From NCBI GenBank assembly GCA_963669155.1, contig OZ022591.1, positions 16,682,096-16,746,095 of the forward strand: a stretch of DNA of 64,000 bases, given 5' to 3'. Position numbers and translations under genes: made by a program. This stretch comes from Arbacia lixula. Its lineage: Eukaryota > Echinodermata > Echinoidea > Arbacioida > Arbaciidae. The notes under the pieces are model-generated. The model worked only from the letters and a program-made list of their open reading frames with translations, did no database searches and was not told the origin of the DNA. Each line of letters opens with the position of its first letter. Positions within the stretch are counted from its first letter, which is position 1. This document shows, piece after piece, positions 50,001-58,858 of this stretch.

Positions 50001-50272
50001 CTTAGCATTTAGATGAGATAACTATGTAAGATAGCGCATAAGTTTTTGTGGGTTTTTTTCTGTTTAATTTGTGTAAGGCGCCTAGAGATAATTTTCTATT
50101 AGACGATATACAAAGCAAATATATTATTATTATTATTCTCTTTGTCCCCAGAATGTCTGGAACGCGGATCACAGGTCACATGGTACACAACCTGAAGCCT
50201 GGCGAGAAGGGATTGGCTGGCATCTGCAACGGTGGGGGAGGGGCGTCAGCCATCCTCATTGAGAGATTATAA
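36408..50272 (+). CDS. ACAT1: Acetyl-CoA acetyltransferase, mitochondrial (thiolase, 13 exons)
   Basis: Complete spliced gene for a 418-residue thiolase II that interconverts two acetyl-CoA and acetoacetyl-CoA in mitochondrial ketone-body and isoleucine metabolism. Exons are 36408-36446, 37434-37487, 39816-39933, 41075-41170, 41584-41684, 42395-42487, 44262-44414, 45146-45197, 46090-46182, 47154-47267, 47752-47816, 48854-49011 and 50152-50272. Every junction is GT-AG, the phases agree, and the summed length is 1257 nt. Residues 1-31 are rich in Arg and Ser with no acidic residue, as in a matrix-targeting peptide. The nucleophile Cys117 lies in NKVCASG, NEAFS is at 344-348, catalytic His376 lies in GHPIG, and the second Cys404 lies in CNGGGGAS. 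All three sit at a constant offset of nine from the human enzyme (Cys126, His385, Cys413), which has 427 residues. The cytosolic paralogue ACAT2 is less likely because of the leader and the overall match. Confidence 0.95.
36551..37283. repeat. Recurring GCGACCAGCCCGCTCAC motif in ACAT1 intron 1
   Basis: TTTACTGCGACCAGCCCGCT occurs at 36551 and 37244, and a shorter form TTACTGCGACCACGCAGTGA at 36931. Each is followed by partly palindromic CACGCAGTG or CACTGCGTG. Function unknown. Confidence 0.6.
37434..37487 (+). CDS. ACAT1: ACAT1 exon 2 (leader end)
   Basis: Residues 14-31, including CRHFST, the likely end of the presequence. The acceptor is TTTCACAG and the donor GTGAGT; the exon is in phase 0 at both ends. 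Confidence 0.9.
38700..39090. repeat. 69-bp tandem repeat in ACAT1 intron 2
   Basis: TTTAACCATGCACAAAACCA recurs with AACCAT starts at 38775, 38845, 38914 and 38983, that is 69-70 bp apart, and once more at 39066. A related single unit lies near 37780-37810. Because 69 is a multiple of three, the minus strand shows a 23-residue periodic ORF with no sign of real coding. Confidence 0.92.
39561..39716. mobile_element. MITE with AAGACAGCTGG termini, copy 2 (ACAT1 intron 2)
   Basis: Ends TGTCAAGACAGCTGGCTCTA and TTAGAGCCAATTGTCTTGACA. About 156 bp; collinear with the copy at 23517. Confidence 0.82.
39816..39933 (+). CDS. ACAT1: ACAT1 exon 3
   Basis: Residues 32-71 (partial codon at the end), starting [15 protein letters not shown], the conserved first strand of the thiolase N-terminal domain. 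The acceptor is CTTCCTCAG and the donor GTATTC; it ends in phase 1. Confidence 0.95.
40266..40502. mobile_element. Foldback MITE, copy 3 (ACAT1 intron 3)
   Basis: About 237-bp hairpin with termini TACACTACAGCTCAA and TTTGAGCTGTAGTGTA. The stem centre is near ATGATGCTTTTGGGGCTAA. Confidence 0.88.
41075..41170 (+). CDS. ACAT1: ACAT1 exon 4
   Basis: Residues 71-103, with the conserved [19 protein letters not shown] block of thiolases. Phase 1 at both ends; the donor is GTGAGT. Confidence 0.95.
41584..41684 (+). CDS. ACAT1: ACAT1 exon 5 (nucleophilic cysteine)
   Basis: Residues 103-136. Contains NKVCASGMK with the acyl-accepting Cys117, followed by the helix ending SLMCGHQ. The acceptor is CTTGTATAG and the donor GTAAGC. 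Confidence 0.95.
42395..42487 (+). CDS. ACAT1: ACAT1 exon 6
   Basis: Residues 137-167, with the thiolase signature [14 protein letters not shown]. Phase 0 at both ends; the acceptor is TTGACAG and the donor GTATGC. Confidence 0.95.
42556..42965. mobile_element. Foldback element with TACTGTAAAAGTGGAAAT ends (ACAT1 intron 6)
   Basis: The left end TACTGTAAAAGTGGAAATG pairs with the right end ATTTCCACTTTTGCAGTA. The inner blocks GTATTTGGCGCGAAAG and CTTGCGAAATTAAAAACAC are partly complementary. There is no coding capacity. Confidence 0.75.
43161..43397. mobile_element. Foldback MITE, copy 4 (ACAT1 intron 6)
   Basis: Near-perfect palindrome TGTACACTCCAGCTCAAAGG to CCTTTGAGCTGTAGTGTA, with CAGTTCAGCATGAAACACGA in the left arm and its inverse in the right. 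Confidence 0.88.
44262..44414 (+). CDS. ACAT1: ACAT1 exon 7
   Basis: Residues 168-218, with [20 protein letters not shown], part of the region that shapes the CoA pocket. Phase 0 at both ends; the donor is GTAAGT. The last ~35 bp plus adjacent intron sequence recur twice downstream as decayed copies. Confidence 0.95.
44480..44650 (+). pseudogene. Two decayed duplicates of the ACAT1 exon 7 end
   Basis: Copy 2 (AATTTGCCATCGGATACTGT, then GCCAAGTGGCTGGCAAAGTG) and copy 3 (CTTCGGATCCTATACCAAGA, then GCCAAGCGGCTGGCATAGTT) repeat the last ~35 bp of exon 7 plus its donor region at about 112-117-bp spacing. The intron block GCTAGGTCTGGCAAT precedes each copy. Copy 2 keeps a GTGAGT; copy 3 has lost it. 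Confidence 0.85.
44689..44923. mobile_element. Foldback MITE, copy 5 (ACAT1 intron 7)
   Basis: Same family as the copies at 40266 and 43161, bounded by TACACTACATCTCAAAGG and CCTTTGAGCTATAGTGTA. Confidence 0.88.
45146..45197 (+). CDS. ACAT1: ACAT1 exon 8
   Basis: Residues 219-235 plus one base ([18 protein letters not shown]). The acceptor is CATCTGCAG and the donor GTACGT; it ends in phase 1. Confidence 0.9.
46090..46182 (+). CDS. ACAT1: ACAT1 exon 9
   Basis: Residues 236-266 plus one base, with [15 protein letters not shown] and LKAVFEKDG. It is followed by intron 9, which carries the long TTC tract. Confidence 0.95.
46275..46500. repeat. Uninterrupted TTC(75) triplet tract, ACAT1 intron 9
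   Basis: 226 bp of pure TTC on the sense strand (GAA on the template), with no interruption. It is followed by TTCTAA hexamers to about 46540. Confidence 0.97.
46896..47050. mobile_element. CRE-MITE family, copy 4 (ACAT1 intron 9)
   Basis: Begins GAAAAGGGGTAGTCCACCTT and ends AGGATGGACTATCCCTTG. The internal CRE core is lost. Confidence 0.8.
47056..47113. repeat. ATG triplet microsatellite, ACAT1 intron 9
   Basis: About 19 ATG units with one ATA, between a MITE and the exon 10 acceptor. Confidence 0.95.
47154..47267 (+). CDS. ACAT1: ACAT1 exon 10
   Basis: Residues 267-304 plus one base, with the conserved [17 protein letters not shown] of the thiolase core. The acceptor lies only about 40 bp downstream of an ATG-triplet microsatellite. 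Confidence 0.95.
47564..47655. mobile_element. CRE-MITE family, copy 5 (right half, ACAT1 intron 10)
   Basis: GATTTTCGTCAAACCTCCAC through AAAACCAACTTAATTTTAGC matches only the right arm of the family. Confidence 0.65.
47752..47816 (+). CDS. ACAT1: ACAT1 exon 11
   Basis: Residues 305-326 ([21 protein letters not shown]). It matches the stretch joining the two thiolase halves. The donor is GTAAGC, phase 0. Confidence 0.93.
48285..48790. repeat. Repeat element with GTCCGTTCG head and AGGTCA-like motifs (ACAT1 intron 11)
   Basis: Begins GGGTCCGTTCGTTCGTCCGT and carries GATAGGTCAAAACTTAAAGG, CATGGATCAAAGTCA and AGAAAGGTCACAGTTCAAGG. Its GTCCGT head and half-site-rich body resemble the element at 51822-53176, but unit structure is lacking. 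Boundaries are approximate. Confidence 0.5.
48854..49011 (+). CDS. ACAT1: ACAT1 exon 12 (catalytic histidine)
   Basis: Residues 327-379 (partial), with EINEAFSVV and [14 protein letters not shown]. His376 activates the nucleophilic cysteine. It ends in phase 2 at a GTCAGT donor. Confidence 0.95.
50040..50137 (+). mobile_element. Retroposon 3' tail abutting ACAT1 exon 13
   Basis: GTGTAAGGCGCCTAGAGATA, then GACGATATACAAAGC and an ATT-triplet tail. This looks like the GCGC-stem and ATT-tailed 3' end of many invertebrate LINEs and SINEs. Only 14 bp separate it from the splice-acceptor AG. Confidence 0.65.
50152..50272 (+). CDS. ACAT1: ACAT1 exon 13 (stop codon)
   Basis: Residues 379-418 and TAA stop. 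[12 protein letters not shown] is followed by [11 protein letters not shown], which holds the proton-shuttling Cys404. The acceptor TTTGTCCCCAG directly follows an ATT-repeat retroposon tail. Confidence 0.95.
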
Positions 50273-50991
50273 CCCCCTTCCCCTCCTTCCGCACCCCTCC
50301 CCCCACTAATTGAAGCTCAAGGTGGTGTCGCTGTTATGCCAGTTTGAGCTTTATGGTCAACGCTCATGTCATCTTATCCTCGTTCTAATTCTGAGAGGTT
50401 AAACCCTGTCTTGACCAACCAGCAACAAAACATTAGGCTTAACTCAGATGTCTACATGGTTTTGAGGATAGCAGTCATAATAACATGTTCACCGTTTTAC
50501 ATAAATCCCATACATCAACATATTGTCTGCCATGTGAAGAATTATGTGACGCTGACATTTTGCAGTGCTCTTTACTGATAGCTTATAAAAAGGGAACTGT
50601 AAGCTCATGTGTACGGAGGATAGATTTGGAATAAAGCAACTGTGTGATGATGCTATATGTACAGTGTATGTGTTTACCTGAAAACTGCTGACTACACAAC
50701 TGATCTGTAGTTGAGCATGATGCTTTTTCTTTTGCTGTACATGTACTAAGTTTGCATAAGTCTTGAACATTCTTCAACATATTTGGCAGATGTAATTTGA
50801 TGTGATGTGTGTTTAAAAACGATGTCAAGGTGTTAAAACTGTTTTGTGCTATGTTTCATCAAGAATATAATTGGGGGATAACTGCATTACAATTTTGTGA
50901 ATATGTGGCTGAAGTATCCAGAAATATCAAAGAAGGCAATAGATTGTCCAAAGGTGAATAAATGCTTTCCGTCTCATGTCTTGGAAATAAA
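50273..50991 (+). other. ACAT1: ACAT1 3' untranslated region with poly(A) signals
   Basis: After the stop codon there is about 720 bp of non-repetitive, AT-rich sequence with no long ORF on the + strand. Two canonical AATAAA hexamers occur at 50957-50962 and 50986-50991, followed by a T-rich stretch. The second is the better-placed signal for the end of the transcript. Confidence 0.7.
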
Positions 50992-51329
50992 AGCTGTTTA
51001 AATCATGCTGTATTGTGTCTTCTAAACTCATTTCAAGAAAAAAATACAGCTCGATTACAATTTGACATGATATGAATAATCAGAGCCATCCCAGAAGCTA
51101 TCATGCAGAACAAATGCTGCAAGTTATTGGACTAGACCCATAATGTGTGTTGACAAAAGACAAATACTCTGTGATGAGAACATTACAGCGGCAATTCAAA
51201 TTAGTTGAAGAGTATGTTATAAATGAGTGCATAATTGTTATGACAGTTGAATTTTTTTCCTTTGGCAGTCCTTTTTTTTGTTTATTTGGTTCAACTAATG
51301 ATGGTATTCTCTTAGAAATAAGTCACTGA

Positions 51330-51595
51330 GGGAATGTGCATATTAAGATGTGCTTTTCATTTTATCTGTTTCTTTCACTGAATGTAGAGGTGTATGCAAA
51401 ATAGAATTTCCTTGGCATCTGGAAAATATGAGAGAGAGATTTGAAACGTGCAGTAATGAATCAGGAGGGAATTTGCATAAGATGTGCTTTTCACTCATCT
51501 TTCTCACTGAATATAGAGGTGTACGCGAATTATAATTTCCTTGTTGTCTGGAAAATTTGAAAGAGATATTTGAAACATGTTTTAGTGAATCATGT
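51330..51595. repeat. Direct tandem duplication (~130-138-bp units)
   Basis: GCATATTAAGATGTGCTTTTC, CACTGAATGTAGAGGTGTA and CTGGAAAATATGAGAGAGA in the first unit recur in order in the second (from about 51469), with scattered changes. Confidence 0.8.
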
Positions 51596-51821
51596 TATTA
51601 CCAGTCATTATTTTGTTATTTGTATGCTTCCATCTCATTAAGAAAAGTGGCATATACATTGTATGATGTGTGTGCTGTTGTTGTAAACCAGGCAAACCAG
51701 TTTCCTTGCAGTCTCTCATTTTCATGCTAAACTTGGACTGAAACATGTATTCATTTCCTGTGTTTTCTCGCTCTGTTTTGGATGATTTTCGTCCCAATGT
51801 GGTCTGCATGTATCAGTACGG

Positions 51822-53176
51822 TTTTTGTCTCGCCCACCGGAGGTGAAGGCGAGACTAAGGGATCCAAATGGCGTCCGTCCGTCGTCCGTCCGTCGTCCGT
51901 CACAAATGTTAAAGTTTACCTGCAAGACTCTCTTATGATCCATAACTTGGCAACTGTTACAGCAATGGCAGCCACACTTGGTTGATAGAAGCACTAGGGG
52001 TATCTTCATGTTATGGTGTTGTCAGAGGTCATGTGATGATGTCAAAGGTCATTTGAGGTCATATATTAAAGAGTATGTGCAAGACTCTCTTTTTCTATGT
52101 TAAAGTTTACCTGCAAGACTCTCTTTTGACAAATAACTTCACATAGGTTGCTTGGATTACAACCTAACTTGGGTCATAGATGCACTGGGGGTACCTTCAT
52201 GTTATGGTACCGTTGGAGGTCACAGGATAAGGTCAAAGGTCATTTGAGGTCATACGTTAAAGTTTACCTGCAAGACTCTCTTTTGACAAATAACTTCACA
52301 TGGGTTGCTTGGATTACAACCTAACTTGGGTCATAGATGCACTGGGGGTACCTTCATGTTATGGTACCGTTGGAGGTCACAGGATAAGGTCAAAGGTCAT
52401 TTGAGGTCATACGTTAAAGTTTACCTGCAAGACTCTCTTTTGACAAATAACTTCACATGGGTTGCTTGGATTACAACCTAACTTGGGTCATAGATGCACT
52501 AGGGGTACCTTCATGTTATGGTGCCGTTGGAGGTCACAGGATAAGGTCAAAGGTCATTTGAGGTCATACGTTAAAGTTTACCTGCAAGACTCTCTTTTGA
52601 CAAATAACTTCACATAGGTTGCTTGGATTACAACCTAACTTGGGTCATAGATGCACTGGGGGTACCTTCATGTTATGGTGCTGTTGGAGGTCATAGGATA
52701 AGGTCAAAGGTCATTTGAGGTCATACGTTAAAGTTTACCTGCAAGACTCTCTTTTGACAAATAACTTCACATAGGTTGCTTGGATTACAACCTAACTTGG
52801 GTCATAGATGCACTGGGGGTACCTTCATGTTATGGTACCGTTGGAGGTCACAGGATAAGGTCAAAGGTCATTTGAGGTCATACGTTAAAGTTTACTTCCA
52901 AGACTCTCTTATCACACGTAAATCATCACATGTTGCTACAATGGCAATCAAACTTGGATGATGGATGCACTGGGGGCACCTGCATGTTATTGTGCTGTAA
53001 GAGGTCACATGATAAGGTCAAAGGTCATTTGAGGTCATACATTAAAGTTTACTTGCAAGACTCTTGGTGAAGGCTTCCTAACTTGTGCACAGAATTGTGT
53101 GAGGGATACAATTCTTTTGCGTAGCAACGGAGATCGCGATATTTTTGGTTATTTTCGCAAGTGGGCGAGACACAAT
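51822..53176. mobile_element. Repeat element with GTCTCGCCCAC inverted tips and internal 157-bp array
   Basis: GTCTCGCCCAC at 51827-51837 and its inverse GTGGGCGAGAC at 53161-53171 bound the element. A second inverse copy (GGCGAGAC at 51848) makes a hairpin at the left tip. GTCCGTCCGTCGTCC follows, then the tandem array. There is no transposase. Confidence 0.75.
52030..53065. repeat. 157-bp tandem repeat with nuclear-receptor half-sites
   Basis: Six units are exactly 157 bp apart, with the AGGTCAAAGGTCA core at 52230, 52387, 52544, 52701, 52858 and 53015; a seventh, degenerate unit lies at the left. Each full unit reads AGGTCA-N7-AGGTCA-A-AGGTCA-TTTG-AGGTCA. Shared blocks include TTACCTGCAAGACTCTCTTT and GGTACCTTCATGTTATGGT. 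Confidence 0.95.
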
Positions 53177-53670
53177 ATTGCTAATGCCTTGTGTTTCACT
53201 GGGAATTAATTTGAAGGAGAACAAATTGTAATCACATGCCCTGTATGTGTTCATGGGCAAGTGCATTTATCACATTGAGAACTGTAAATGGAATTTTGAC
53301 ATACAGTGCAGATTTTTTTTTCCTTGTGAAAAAAATAACATTTTGGTAAAAATATAAGATGTTTCTGGGTGTTTTTTGTGTTGATTTTATTTAAATCAGA
53401 CTTTTCTTTAGGTCTTGCCCCACTCACAATGTACAAGGAATGTTGGTTCATTACGTGCAGCATAATATGTTCATGACTTCAGTGACACCAAGTGAAATGT
53501 ATTGGAAATCTATGGAATCAAATAAAATTTGAATGCAATATTTTAAGATGAGAAATATTGTACACTCACTGTTCTCCTTATGTTGACCCATGTGTTTGTG
53601 TGACATTTACACTCGAAATTCCTCCATCGTAAAAGACTATGGTATGCGGACAGCATGGTGGTTCACTCAT

Positions 53671-53910
53671 CTAGCCAAGGTAGTAGGCTGTGAGGTGCAT
53701 GTACACAACCCAGTCTGTTAACAACTATGTCTGGTAACACAGTCTGTTAACAGCTATATGTCTGGTAACACAGACTACGCCCCAATAACGTCATGGCTCC
53801 TCTGGACTCTTCCTGAGGAACGGGTTTAGGGCATAGTCTGTGTTACCAGACATAGTTGTTATTAGACTGGATTGTGTCCATACACCTCACAGCCTAGTAC
53901 CTAGGCTACC
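53671..53910. mobile_element. Foldback element (~240 bp)
   Basis: CTAGCCAAGGTAGTAGGCTG pairs with CAGCCTAGTACCTAGGCTACC, and TATGTCTGGTAACACAGACT with AGTCTGTGTTACCAGACATA. The left arm has an internal duplication of GTCTGTTAACARCTAT. Confidence 0.85.
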
Positions 53911-54361
53911 CATCATCCCGAGGAGTAGATAGTACTACATGTGTAGATGATGTGTTTCATGGCAACGAAGTGCTGAGGACAGAGTAAAATGGGAATTTGG
54001 TAAAGAAACCTTCCCTCAACAGTAGAGTGAAAGAGACTAGTTAGCTAGATAAATGCAAACATACTTTGTTTTCATGCAGAGAGAGAGATATATATATGGT
54101 GAGAACAGTGAAGGCCTAGATATATATACACAATTAAATATAACGGTTTGCGAATGGCTTATATTGATCGAGGGTGTCTACCCACTGCTTTAGGAAATTA
54201 CAGCTCTTGGGTCATTATTACATGTACAAACAACGCTGTCTTAAACATCAGGAAATTTTGAAAAACATTATTTTCATATGTCCGAAACACCGCACATTTC
54301 TAATTTCTTACCTTCCACTATTCCCCACCCACACACACACATTCTCCCCCACTTTATCTTC

Positions 54362-54409
<48 letters not shown>

Positions 54410-56274
54410 CTATCCCTCTCTATCCCTCTCTCTTTCTCTTTCTATTTCTTTCCCCCCTCAATCTCTCATTTTACATTTTGAAATGCAACGGGGAAAAAAA
54501 TTGTACCAAAGACATTCATCTGTGCCAACAAAATGTCCCTCGTGCTGATGGAATATCTCTTTTGCCGACAAAGTCGATTCTCTCAAACCCATTACTGGAG
54601 AAGTAGTTGCCAACCCTACCCCTTCCCCCTCTGGCTACGGTATTGTAAGCCAGTGAAGAAAATGAACATCGTCTTCAGGGGCATTTTTTCTTTCTAGCCC
54701 GATGGCACCCAAAATCACATTGCACTATACCTTTTATACAGTTTTTAATGTTCCACCATGGCAATTTTTTTAACTGTTTTATTCCTTACAATCTCAAGTC
54801 TCCGTCCAATGAAGGCCACAGGTGATGATGCAATGAATTTGGATTGCCTGTGCACACATTGTCATGATTGTTGTCTTCTAAATGTATTTCATGTCGTACC
54901 AGATTTAAACCATTGACATGTCACTCAGTATTAACAACGTAGCATGGAGTATATCAGGACGGTTATATTATTAACAAACATTGTACTAGTCCTTTCCCCC
55001 TTTGTAATGTCACAATCCTCTTTCTCGTAAAGACTCGTAGCATTATATGAGTATTATAATTCGGAATTCAAGTAAATCAAATACTTTTCTTATGCTACAA
55101 TCTGTTTTAATCTGACAGTTCTCTGTCACAGATGGCATGAGGGCGTATTAAGGAGAGGACAATTTCAATAGCATACCATCGAAACCCGATTATCGTTCCT
55201 TTTCCGTCACTGAAACGGCGCTATTTAAATCTTTCTACCAATAGAAGGGTATATTGTTGCCCCCTTTATATCCGCTCGTAATCCGGGGATAAGACGAAGA
55301 TTACATTTGTAAGAGCTGGTTACAAGATGTATTATAGAATGGTATTAGTGGGAACCTGTTTGCTTTCAAAACTATTTCGACCATTCCGGCCGTTGCTAGC
55401 CAATCCGTAATTCATTTACGTTCGGTCACGTTGTGCCTTTGGAAGGAAATACAAAAACGTGATGGACTAGTGAAGTATATCACGGGCAATGCGTTGTTGT
55501 ACCTGTATTGTTTTTAATTTCTCGGAGAAAGTTTTTGTTGACATCAAATGAGACTGTGGGTGTGCCAGATGAACTACAGCCCAATGAGACTTAAGTTCCT
55601 TGCGCAAAAATGGACTAATAATTAAAAAAAAAAAAGGGTTAATCAACAAGGCAATTGAAAATATATATTAGCGCTGCACACAGGAATGGATTGTCATGTC
55701 TTGACGACGGAGAGTGCGTTCATACTTGACATTAAACACTGGAACCATCGGCTGAGCTCGCTACTATATCCATTCTCTGAGTTTACAAGAAGTCAGAGGG
55801 AAATTCGCAACATATTCAACGGAAACAATAACTCCTGAAGACTGATTGCCGCAAGGAACGTTTCACGTACGCTCATCATGATCATGGAAAGATATAATCG
55901 GAGGATTTAGGGGCTACGCAACCCTTACAGTACCGGGCCTTCGATATCTCGTCGGCTTAATATTTACCTTCATGGCAATGGTAATAAAAAGGTTCATCAG
56001 GAAGTTGACATCGGAATACTTCGCGTAGGTGTTAACATTAATGTGTCACGTTTGTTTTTACATTTGATCCGTGAAAAATTATCGCTGTAAAGATGTTTTA
56101 CTATATCCGTCAGGGAGTTCGATTGGACCATTGCTGTTGCTAAAAACATCCGACAAGCTTAATTGATTCGCTTGTTTCTTAGATTTTGTCACATTTCGCT
56201 CTTATAATGCTTGTAATCTACATAAAGCGTATTATGTTTTTTCATTGGAAGAGTGAGTGGATAAATCAAAAGTG
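53911..56274. other. Intergenic region upstream of the 575-aa ORF
   Basis: Apart from the TC microsatellite there is nothing recognisable. It presumably holds the promoter and 5' UTR of the ORF at 56275, but no TATA box or initiator stood out. Confidence 0.4.
54363..54406. repeat. TC dinucleotide microsatellite
   Basis: 22 TC units, followed by a degenerate TCTCTATCCC tract to about 54450. Confidence 0.95.
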
Positions 56275-58002
56275 ATGAACACTCGACAGCCGCGGGATTG
56301 GTACTCGAACCAGGCAGCGGAGCTCGATCACCGTCTTGGAGCCGCGATCAAAGCGGCAAAGGAGCTGCAGAAGAGGACGGACGACCTCGAGAGAGAGTTC
56401 CAGGGAAGCCTTCAGCTCTACCACCGGGAGAAGAGCGAAATCCAGGAGTTCCTCGCGGGCCTGTACTCGACCAGCGGGACTCACGCCTCGCTCCCCGCCG
56501 ATGGGACTGGGGAGGTAAGAGAGAAGAAGGGGAGGATGGGTATATCAAGACGGGCTTTTAGGAAGGCTGACGGATGGTCGTCAAGTCGTGACGATAATCG
56601 CATGACGGTTACAAGATGCTTGCCTGAGACCGCGGGATTCAAAATGGACAATGGTTACGACAAAGCGATGAGCAAAGAGGAGAGCGATTGCTTGAGTTTC
56701 GATAGCGACGGCGATGATGTTGAAGGTAGCTTGAAATATTACAGCACACTTGATGCAAATGTTGAGTGTGATGGTACAGGTGAGACCCACAACCTCGGTG
56801 AACGGAAACTTCCCAATATGTCGCAGCAGCCTCGTGAGCCGACACGGAGTTCCAACAATGCGCGGACGACTCGGAAATTCGACATCGCGACTTTCAGGCG
56901 CAGATTCGCTCACTGTGTTCGCGACTATGCATTGGATCCATACGGTTTCACATCAAACGTTACCATGGTTACGGAGAAAGGCAAGGAGCTTCGTGGTCCT
57001 CCACTCACAACGTCATCTAGTATAGGCACATGCCCGGATGAACTACGAGGCAAAATCCAACGGTGGTGTGCCACCATCGGGAGCGGGGAGTGGTCGCAAG
57101 CCAGAGCGACTCTGGTTGACAATAAGAACATTCAAGATAACAGCGATGCCCCCCACAACCATCAACATATCAATAACAGGGCTACTCATCCACAAGACGC
57201 AATGGTATCCAGCACGTTTCTGCAGCAGCCGCCGTCATTGCGGGCGCAATCACGCCAGAAGAGTCCCGGCAGCAGGGCCGGAGCGACGTCCCTCTCACTG
57301 CCCTCTCGACCCCGCAGTAGACGGTCCAGCCGCAGGAGCCAACAAATGCCGAGCAAACAACACATGCGCAGGAACATGTTGGGTGCTGATTCCGCTGGTG
57401 CTGTCGTTGAGGCGTGCGATGTCGAATTCATGGACGTGGGCTTCGCGCTGGATGGAACACGGGTCGTGAGGAAGGCGACTCTGCCCGCGTCGCGCCTGGT
57501 GAAAGACGGCGATCTTGTGGCCGATCCACTCGTCCCTCGGAAATTCGGGCGCGAATCACCCCCGACCACCGCAGATAGGAGAGTCCATTTTGCTATGAAC
57601 AACGATCCGAAAGACTCTACACGACTTCAGTGCGGCCTGTTCCCGGTGATCAAACCGCACACCCGATCCCACAGCGACCCTGCTATCGTCACAAACAACG
57701 CCGTCGACTTTCGGGTAAATAACCCCACCCATAATTCTTCCTCGGCCGTGGTGGTCGAGGGAAACGACGTCCGACGGATCAGACCGTCGCATCATTCGCA
57801 TCACGAGTGCAAGGTGTACCGAGGGAGCCGCACTTTGATCATGAACCTGGGCGACCCGGAGATGCTGGCCCGCCAGGCTCGGGCCCACACTCGCCTGGTG
57901 CAGCGACAACGGGCTCGTGCGAGGAGGGAGTCCTATTCGTACTCGACCAACGCCGGCATTAGCGCCGCTCTCAACTACGACCGCGCGAAATGGAGCATGT
58001 GA
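56275..58002 (+). CDS. Hypothetical basic protein, 575 aa, single exon
   Basis: I do not recognise this gene. The frame is open from a TGA at 56254, and the first ATG is at 56275; an earlier in-frame GTG at 56257 is not a likely animal start. Residues about 12-58 are predicted-looking coiled coil (heptad-like AAELDHRL, KELQKRTDDLEREF). The middle is polar and probably disordered, with Arg/Ser-rich patches. RRVHF at 435-439 fits the RVxF docking motif of protein phosphatase 1. The C-terminus (ARQARAHTRLVQRQRARAR, then NYDRAKWSM) is strongly basic and ends sharply. A GTAAGA after codon 80 could act as a splice donor, so the first 80 residues might belong to another isoform. An ORF of this length by chance in AT-rich DNA is very unlikely. 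Confidence 0.75.
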   Translation: MNTRQPRDWYSNQAAELDHRLGAAIKAAKELQKRTDDLEREFQGSLQLYHREKSEIQEFLAGLYSTSGTHASLPADGTGEVREKKGRMGISRRAFRKADGWSSSRDDNRMTVTRCLPETAGFKMDNGYDKAMSKEESDCLSFDSDGDDVEGSLKYYSTLDANVECDGTGETHNLGERKLPNMSQQPREPTRSSNNARTTRKFDIATFRRRFAHCVRDYALDPYGFTSNVTMVTEKGKELRGPPLTTSSSIGTCPDELRGKIQRWCATIGSGEWSQARATLVDNKNIQDNSDAPHNHQHINNRATHPQDAMVSSTFLQQPPSLRAQSRQKSPGSRAGATSLSLPSRPRSRRSSRRSQQMPSKQHMRRNMLGADSAGAVVEACDVEFMDVGFALDGTRVVRKATLPASRLVKDGDLVADPLVPRKFGRESPPTTADRRVHFAMNNDPKDSTRLQCGLFPVIKPHTRSHSDPAIVTNNAVDFRVNNPTHNSSSAVVVEGNDVRRIRPSHHSHHECKVYRGSRTLIMNLGDPEMLARQARAHTRLVQRQRARARRESYSYSTNAGISAALNYDRAKWSM

Positions 58003-58856
58003 GGCAAGCAAGTTACTGAACTATCCTTATCCACTGCTCCTCTTTTACATAATTCTTCCATCTCAGTTGCCTTCACAATTTACTGTAATATTTGGCCTTT
58101 TTGTGTGTATGGACAATATATTTATAAAGAAAGAAGAAGATAAGGTGTATAAATGAAATGGCAGAAACAAATGTAAAGTGACTGACGACTTTTTGAAGTC
58201 TGTTTTTCTCTGTTTTTCTGTTTTTCTCCAAATCATTTCTTGATACAGTGAAACACACTTAAGCGATCATCTGTAGGTAATAGATACGAAAGACCACCTG
58301 TGTGTGTGTCGAATCTCCAGTACTTTTGCGGTCTTCTTATACAGGTTTCACAGTAGAGAGAGTGCCCAATGATTAATGTGTGAGGAAAGCAATGAACAGA
58401 CACAAACAGAGACCATGCGCTAATTACTTATTATACATAATCATAATATCATATATTTGTCAATTATGTCAACTCATTACTCCCTGTCCAATGATATTCA
58501 TTTTTAAGACTTCTATCACGTATTTCCTTCATGTTCTGTTTATGAAACGAATGTTTGTATCTTTTTAATTTATACCATTTTATCATTATCTCCCATTTGG
58601 TTATTTCTCTCAGTCTGTCATCCAGGTTGTTTTCTGTCGTTTTCAAATATCTGTTGTATATATATATAAATCAAATATATTTCGATAAATTGTAAATATA
58701 ATACTAGAGTATGCTTATTCATCTTTCTCATGTTTCTTGCTCATGACGGTATGAAACGTGTCAGGTTTTCCCTTCACAGATTATTCTGCTATAAGAATAT
58801 ATGCAACCTTCGCATTTCTCTGATCATACTAATACCCCCCCCCCCCCCATAAACAC

Positions 58857-58858
58857 AC

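Noticed and set aside
56257-56274. Upstream GTG as the start of the 575-aa protein
   Set aside because: GTG starts are not normal in animal nuclear genes. The in-frame ATG at 56275 is the first plausible start after the TGA at 56254.
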